A stretch of 64,000 nucleotides of DNA from [Clostridium] celerecrescens 18A. Its GTDB lineage: Bacteria > Bacillota > Clostridia > Lachnospirales > Lachnospiraceae. How positions within the stretch are numbered: the first letter of the stretch is position 1; each line of letters opens with the position of its first letter. Under the pieces are notes generated by a model. The model made no database searches, had not been told where the DNA came from, and was given only the letters and a program-made list of their open reading frames with translations. Of the stretch, positions 62,085 to 64,000 are shown in pieces. The stretch lies in contig NZ_PGET01000001.1 of NCBI RefSeq assembly GCF_002797975.1, forward strand, positions 2,604,001 through 2,668,000, read 5' to 3'. A program made the translations under genes and the position numbers.

Positions 62085-62657
62085 CTAAAAGTCATATTTA
62101 TAATACCTTTTTACAAAGTTGGCCATCGGACTTTCACTATCATCTTGTATATAATCTAAATCATAATCATAGAAATATAAATATGCTATACTCCTTTTTT
62201 TATCAGATATGCCGATCATACCAAACGATTTTGGATATTCTGCTTGATAATTGTCATTTCCGTCTACAACTTTAAGATCGTAATTGTTTATTGAAAATTG
62301 ATGCTCAGGGATATAATATTTATTTTCATCATAATCCGAAACCACTTTATGGTCTAGAAACTTATACTTTACTGTTAATTTTTCTTTTTCTTTTTGATAT
62401 GTTTCTTCGTCATAGCTAACAACAAGCATAATTGTATCTGTCTCAAATAATATTATTGAAACGTGATTGTATTTGTATGATATATCTTGATATTTGGGTA
62501 ATTCCTCAATTAGAGGCATAAAGCCTTTCGCATGTATATCAATTTTAGATCCGCTATTAAGATATTCCTTTTTTTCTGTTTTATTTGAATTACTAAAACC
62601 AATAAAACTTAATATTAATATAATCACAAGTGTTATGATAAATAAATATTTTTTCAT
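62085..62657 (-). CDS. Membrane-anchored hypothetical protein
   Basis: 190 residues with one N-terminal hydrophobic segment (about 4-22), no lipobox, so an exported domain on a signal anchor. The exported part is Tyr/Asp/Lys-rich (YYIPEHQFSINNYDL, YLYFYDYDLDYI) and mostly beta by appearance. No family is recognised. Base composition is AT-rich like its neighbours, and no strong ribosome site is seen. Confidence 0.65.
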   Translation of the reverse strand: MKKYLFIITLVIILILSFIGFSNSNKTEKKEYLNSGSKIDIHAKGFMPLIEELPKYQDISYKYNHVSIILFETDTIMLVVSYDEETYQKEKEKLTVKYKFLDHKVVSDYDENKYYIPEHQFSINNYDLKVVDGNDNYQAEYPKSFGMIGISDKKRSIAYLYFYDYDLDYIQDDSESPMANFVKRYYKYDF

Positions 62658-62787
62658 ATGTAATCATTACTCCTAACAATAAACCGGCTTATATTCACCA
62701 GGATAAATAGCTTCTGCTGTTTTGCGTTTAATTTCATTAAGCACTCTTCTGATACAGATCTAATTTTTTCTTTTCGTTTGTTTTTAT

Positions 62788-63241
62788 CTAATTCTCTTCT
62801 ATTCTTTTTGCCTCAAAAAACACCCCTTCATAATATACAAGCAAGGTAGTTTCATCTAATACATATAAGCAGGTTCCTATAAATTTACCTTCTGTCAAAG
62901 CAGTTACATGTGAAATTTCTTTTTCTTCAATTCCTAGTTTAGATGCCTGGATGCCGAAATCATCAGACATCTGGTCTACAGAGTAGGTTTCCTCCTGATA
63001 GTTTGTCTCTATGATATTCCCATTCCACGCATAAGTAGACTCCTGATAGCTTAACTTATTTCCAAGAGTAGCGTCTATTTCTTCCTGAGACATAGCGTAG
63101 ACTGCGGCAGTTCCTTTGGTAATCTCCGTAAAAACCAGATTCTCCTATGATATCATCCTGATGTTTTGCCAGCCCTGAATTGTCAGTCTTTTTCTCCTTA
63201 ACCTTCCTATATCCTTCTGGCAACTGATTCATATATGTCAT
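62788..63241 (-). pseudogene. Frameshifted hypothetical gene
   Basis: Two overlapping frames make one protein of about 150 residues. The first (from ATG 63241 or 63232) opens with MNQLPEGYRKVKEKK and runs to DDIIGE; the second resumes with NLVFTEITKGTAAVYAM and ends FFEAKRIEEN. The join lies near 63143-63148, where a two-base loss or one-base gain breaks the frame. Family is not recognised; the second half has a YAMSQEEIDATLG segment. It could be a sequencing error or a true pseudogene. Confidence 0.65.
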
Positions 63242-63380
63242 TTTCTTTTAACTCCGCCAACTTAATTATAAAGCACCAGCTTAATAATACAACCAAATTT
63301 AATTTTTCTTTTTTATATTCATGCCAGCCAACGTTCATGCCAGATATCCCAAGTCTGGACACATCACTCCAAAATTCCTC

Positions 63381-63435
63381 TTGACAATCAGGTTTACTTA
63401 AAGTAAACTTCTCCTAAGGTTTACTAATAGTAGAG
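63381..63435 (+). promoter_or_regulatory. Promoter and twin operators of blaI
   Basis: TTGACA (63381-63386), 17-bp spacer, TAAACT (63404-63409). A perfect palindrome gtttacttaaagtaaac (63392-63408) covers the spacer and -10, and a second, imperfect copy gtttactaatagtagag (63419-63435) covers the start region. This is the twin-operator layout expected for BlaI/MecI autoregulation. Confidence 0.75.
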
Positions 63436-63453
63436 CAATGGGAGGATTGACAT

Positions 63454-63816
63454 ATGATTGATTATCGATTAGCGGAATCGGAATCGAGATTCGCCGACTT
63501 GATTTGGGAAAATGAGCCGATTAATTCAACAGAGCTTGTCCGGCTGTCAGAGGAAGTTATGAAATGGAAAAAATCTACCACATACACCATCCTGAAGAGG
63601 TTGTGCGACAGGGGAATTTTCAAAAACGAGTGTGCAGTCGTTACATCGGCGATAAGCCGGGATGAGTTTTTTGCGGGTCAGAGCCGCCGCTATATCGAGG
63701 ATACGTTCGGCGGTAGTCTGCCACGTTTTCTCACGTCGTTCATAGGCGGAAAAAGATTATCCAGCAAGCAGGCGGAAGAACTTGTGCACCTAATTAACGA
63801 GCACAAGGGGGATTAA
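63454..63816 (+). CDS. BlaI/MecI/CopY-family repressor
   Basis: 120 residues: winged helix (EPINSTELVRLSEEVMKWKKSTTYTILKRL) and a C-terminal dimerisation helix region (KQAEELVHLINEHKG). The cleavage region near SAISRDEFF matches the place where BlaR1 signalling cuts these repressors. GGAGG precedes ATG 63454. It is paired with a BlaR1-type gene 3 nt downstream, so it probably controls a beta-lactam or related stress response off the right edge. Confidence 0.93.
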   Translation: MIDYRLAESESRFADLIWENEPINSTELVRLSEEVMKWKKSTTYTILKRLCDRGIFKNECAVVTSAISRDEFFAGQSRRYIEDTFGGSLPRFLTSFIGGKRLSSKQAEELVHLINEHKGD

Positions 63817-63819
63817 GAT

Positions 63820-64000
63820 ATGGATAGAATTTTTCTGTCAGTCCTCAATATGAGCATGACGGCAAGTTTTGTAATCGCCGCAATTATCTTAGCACGGATA
63901 CCACTTAAAAAAGCACCGAAGATAATCTCCTATTCGCTGTGGGCAGTGGCTGGGTTCCGGCTCGTGTTCCCTTTTACTTTGGAGAGCGCGTTCAGTTTGC
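63820..64000 (+). CDS. BlaR1-type M56 metallopeptidase, N-terminal part
   Basis: The first 60 codons of a multi-pass membrane sensor (start MDRIFLSVLNMSMTASFVI), followed by ARIPLKKAPKIISYSLW and FRLVFPF, the usual N-terminal helices of M56/BlaR1 proteins in clostridia. AAGGGGG precedes ATG 63820. The protease motif and any sensor domain lie beyond the window. Confidence 0.88.
   Translation, partial: MDRIFLSVLNMSMTASFVIAAIILARIPLKKAPKIISYSLWAVAGFRLVFPFTLESAFSL

Overview
The window is about 43% G+C chromosomal DNA, probably from a Lachnospiraceae member (Clostridium cluster XIVa, Lacrimispora-like). This rests on strong AGGAGG ribosome binding sites, carbohydrate ABC and FGGY-kinase operons, YesM/YesN-type two-component systems, the DUF4867/fucose-isomerase-like pentose operon, an RND pump with TolC-like partners in an otherwise Gram-positive gene set, and a BlaI/BlaR1 pair. 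This is inference from gene content; there is no rRNA. Both edges cut genes.

Layout. 0-6.2 kb (minus strand): a sugar ABC ATPase running off the left edge, then, reading downstream, LacI regulator, YesN response regulator, YesM sensor kinase and a membrane-anchored sugar-binding protein. The same near-palindromic LacI-type operator lies in front of both lacI and the ABC ATPase. 6.3-12.6 kb: a six-gene operon (class II aldolase, FGGY kinase, GatD-like dehydrogenase, PfkB kinase, aldose epimerase, aldo/keto reductase) that reads as a galactitol/tagatose-phosphate route without a PTS in view. A divergent AraC regulator (12.8 kb) and a FucU/RbsD mutarotase (13.8 kb) follow. The operon and fucU share a bipartite promoter element with identical spacing. 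14.4-17.1 kb is an AT-rich islet: a 40-codon peptide gene, an MFS-type transporter and a divergent AraC regulator. 17.3-18.5 kb is a lone AAA ATPase with an altered Walker B.

18.5-29.4 kb: an efflux module (two SDR enzymes, HlyD-like adaptor, RND pump, two TolC-like proteins) behind an OmpR-type response regulator and kinase. A direct-repeat operator precedes both the SDR genes and a decayed gene. 29.8-33.1 kb: a Bcr-type ABC transporter with its own two-component system. 33.2-35.9 kb: a duplicated structured intergenic element, tRNA-Ala, an FMN riboswitch controlling ribU, a recombinase relic and a CPBP membrane protein. 36.1-40.5 kb: pentose/deoxyhexose operon (xylB, transaldolase, DUF4867, fucose-isomerase-like).

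40.8-64 kb is mixed housekeeping and accessory genes: sugar acetyltransferase, OLD-type ATPase/TOPRIM nuclease, an uncharacterised transporter, asnB, a rubredoxin-NADH oxidoreductase fusion, MerR, KimA-type K+ transporter, purL, a small helical protein, a phosphatase, a sigma factor lacking region 4, LysR, a nuclease-XPD helicase fusion, an HPr-like protein lacking its histidine, tRNA-Trp, a Dabb protein, decayed or hypothetical genes, and a BlaI/BlaR1 pair at the right edge.

Best candidates for something undescribed: the peptide/MFS/AraC unit (15.8-17 kb), the shared bipartite AraC-type element (12.7 and 14.3 kb), the kinase-based galactitol route, and the RND-TolC-like module in a probable monoderm.
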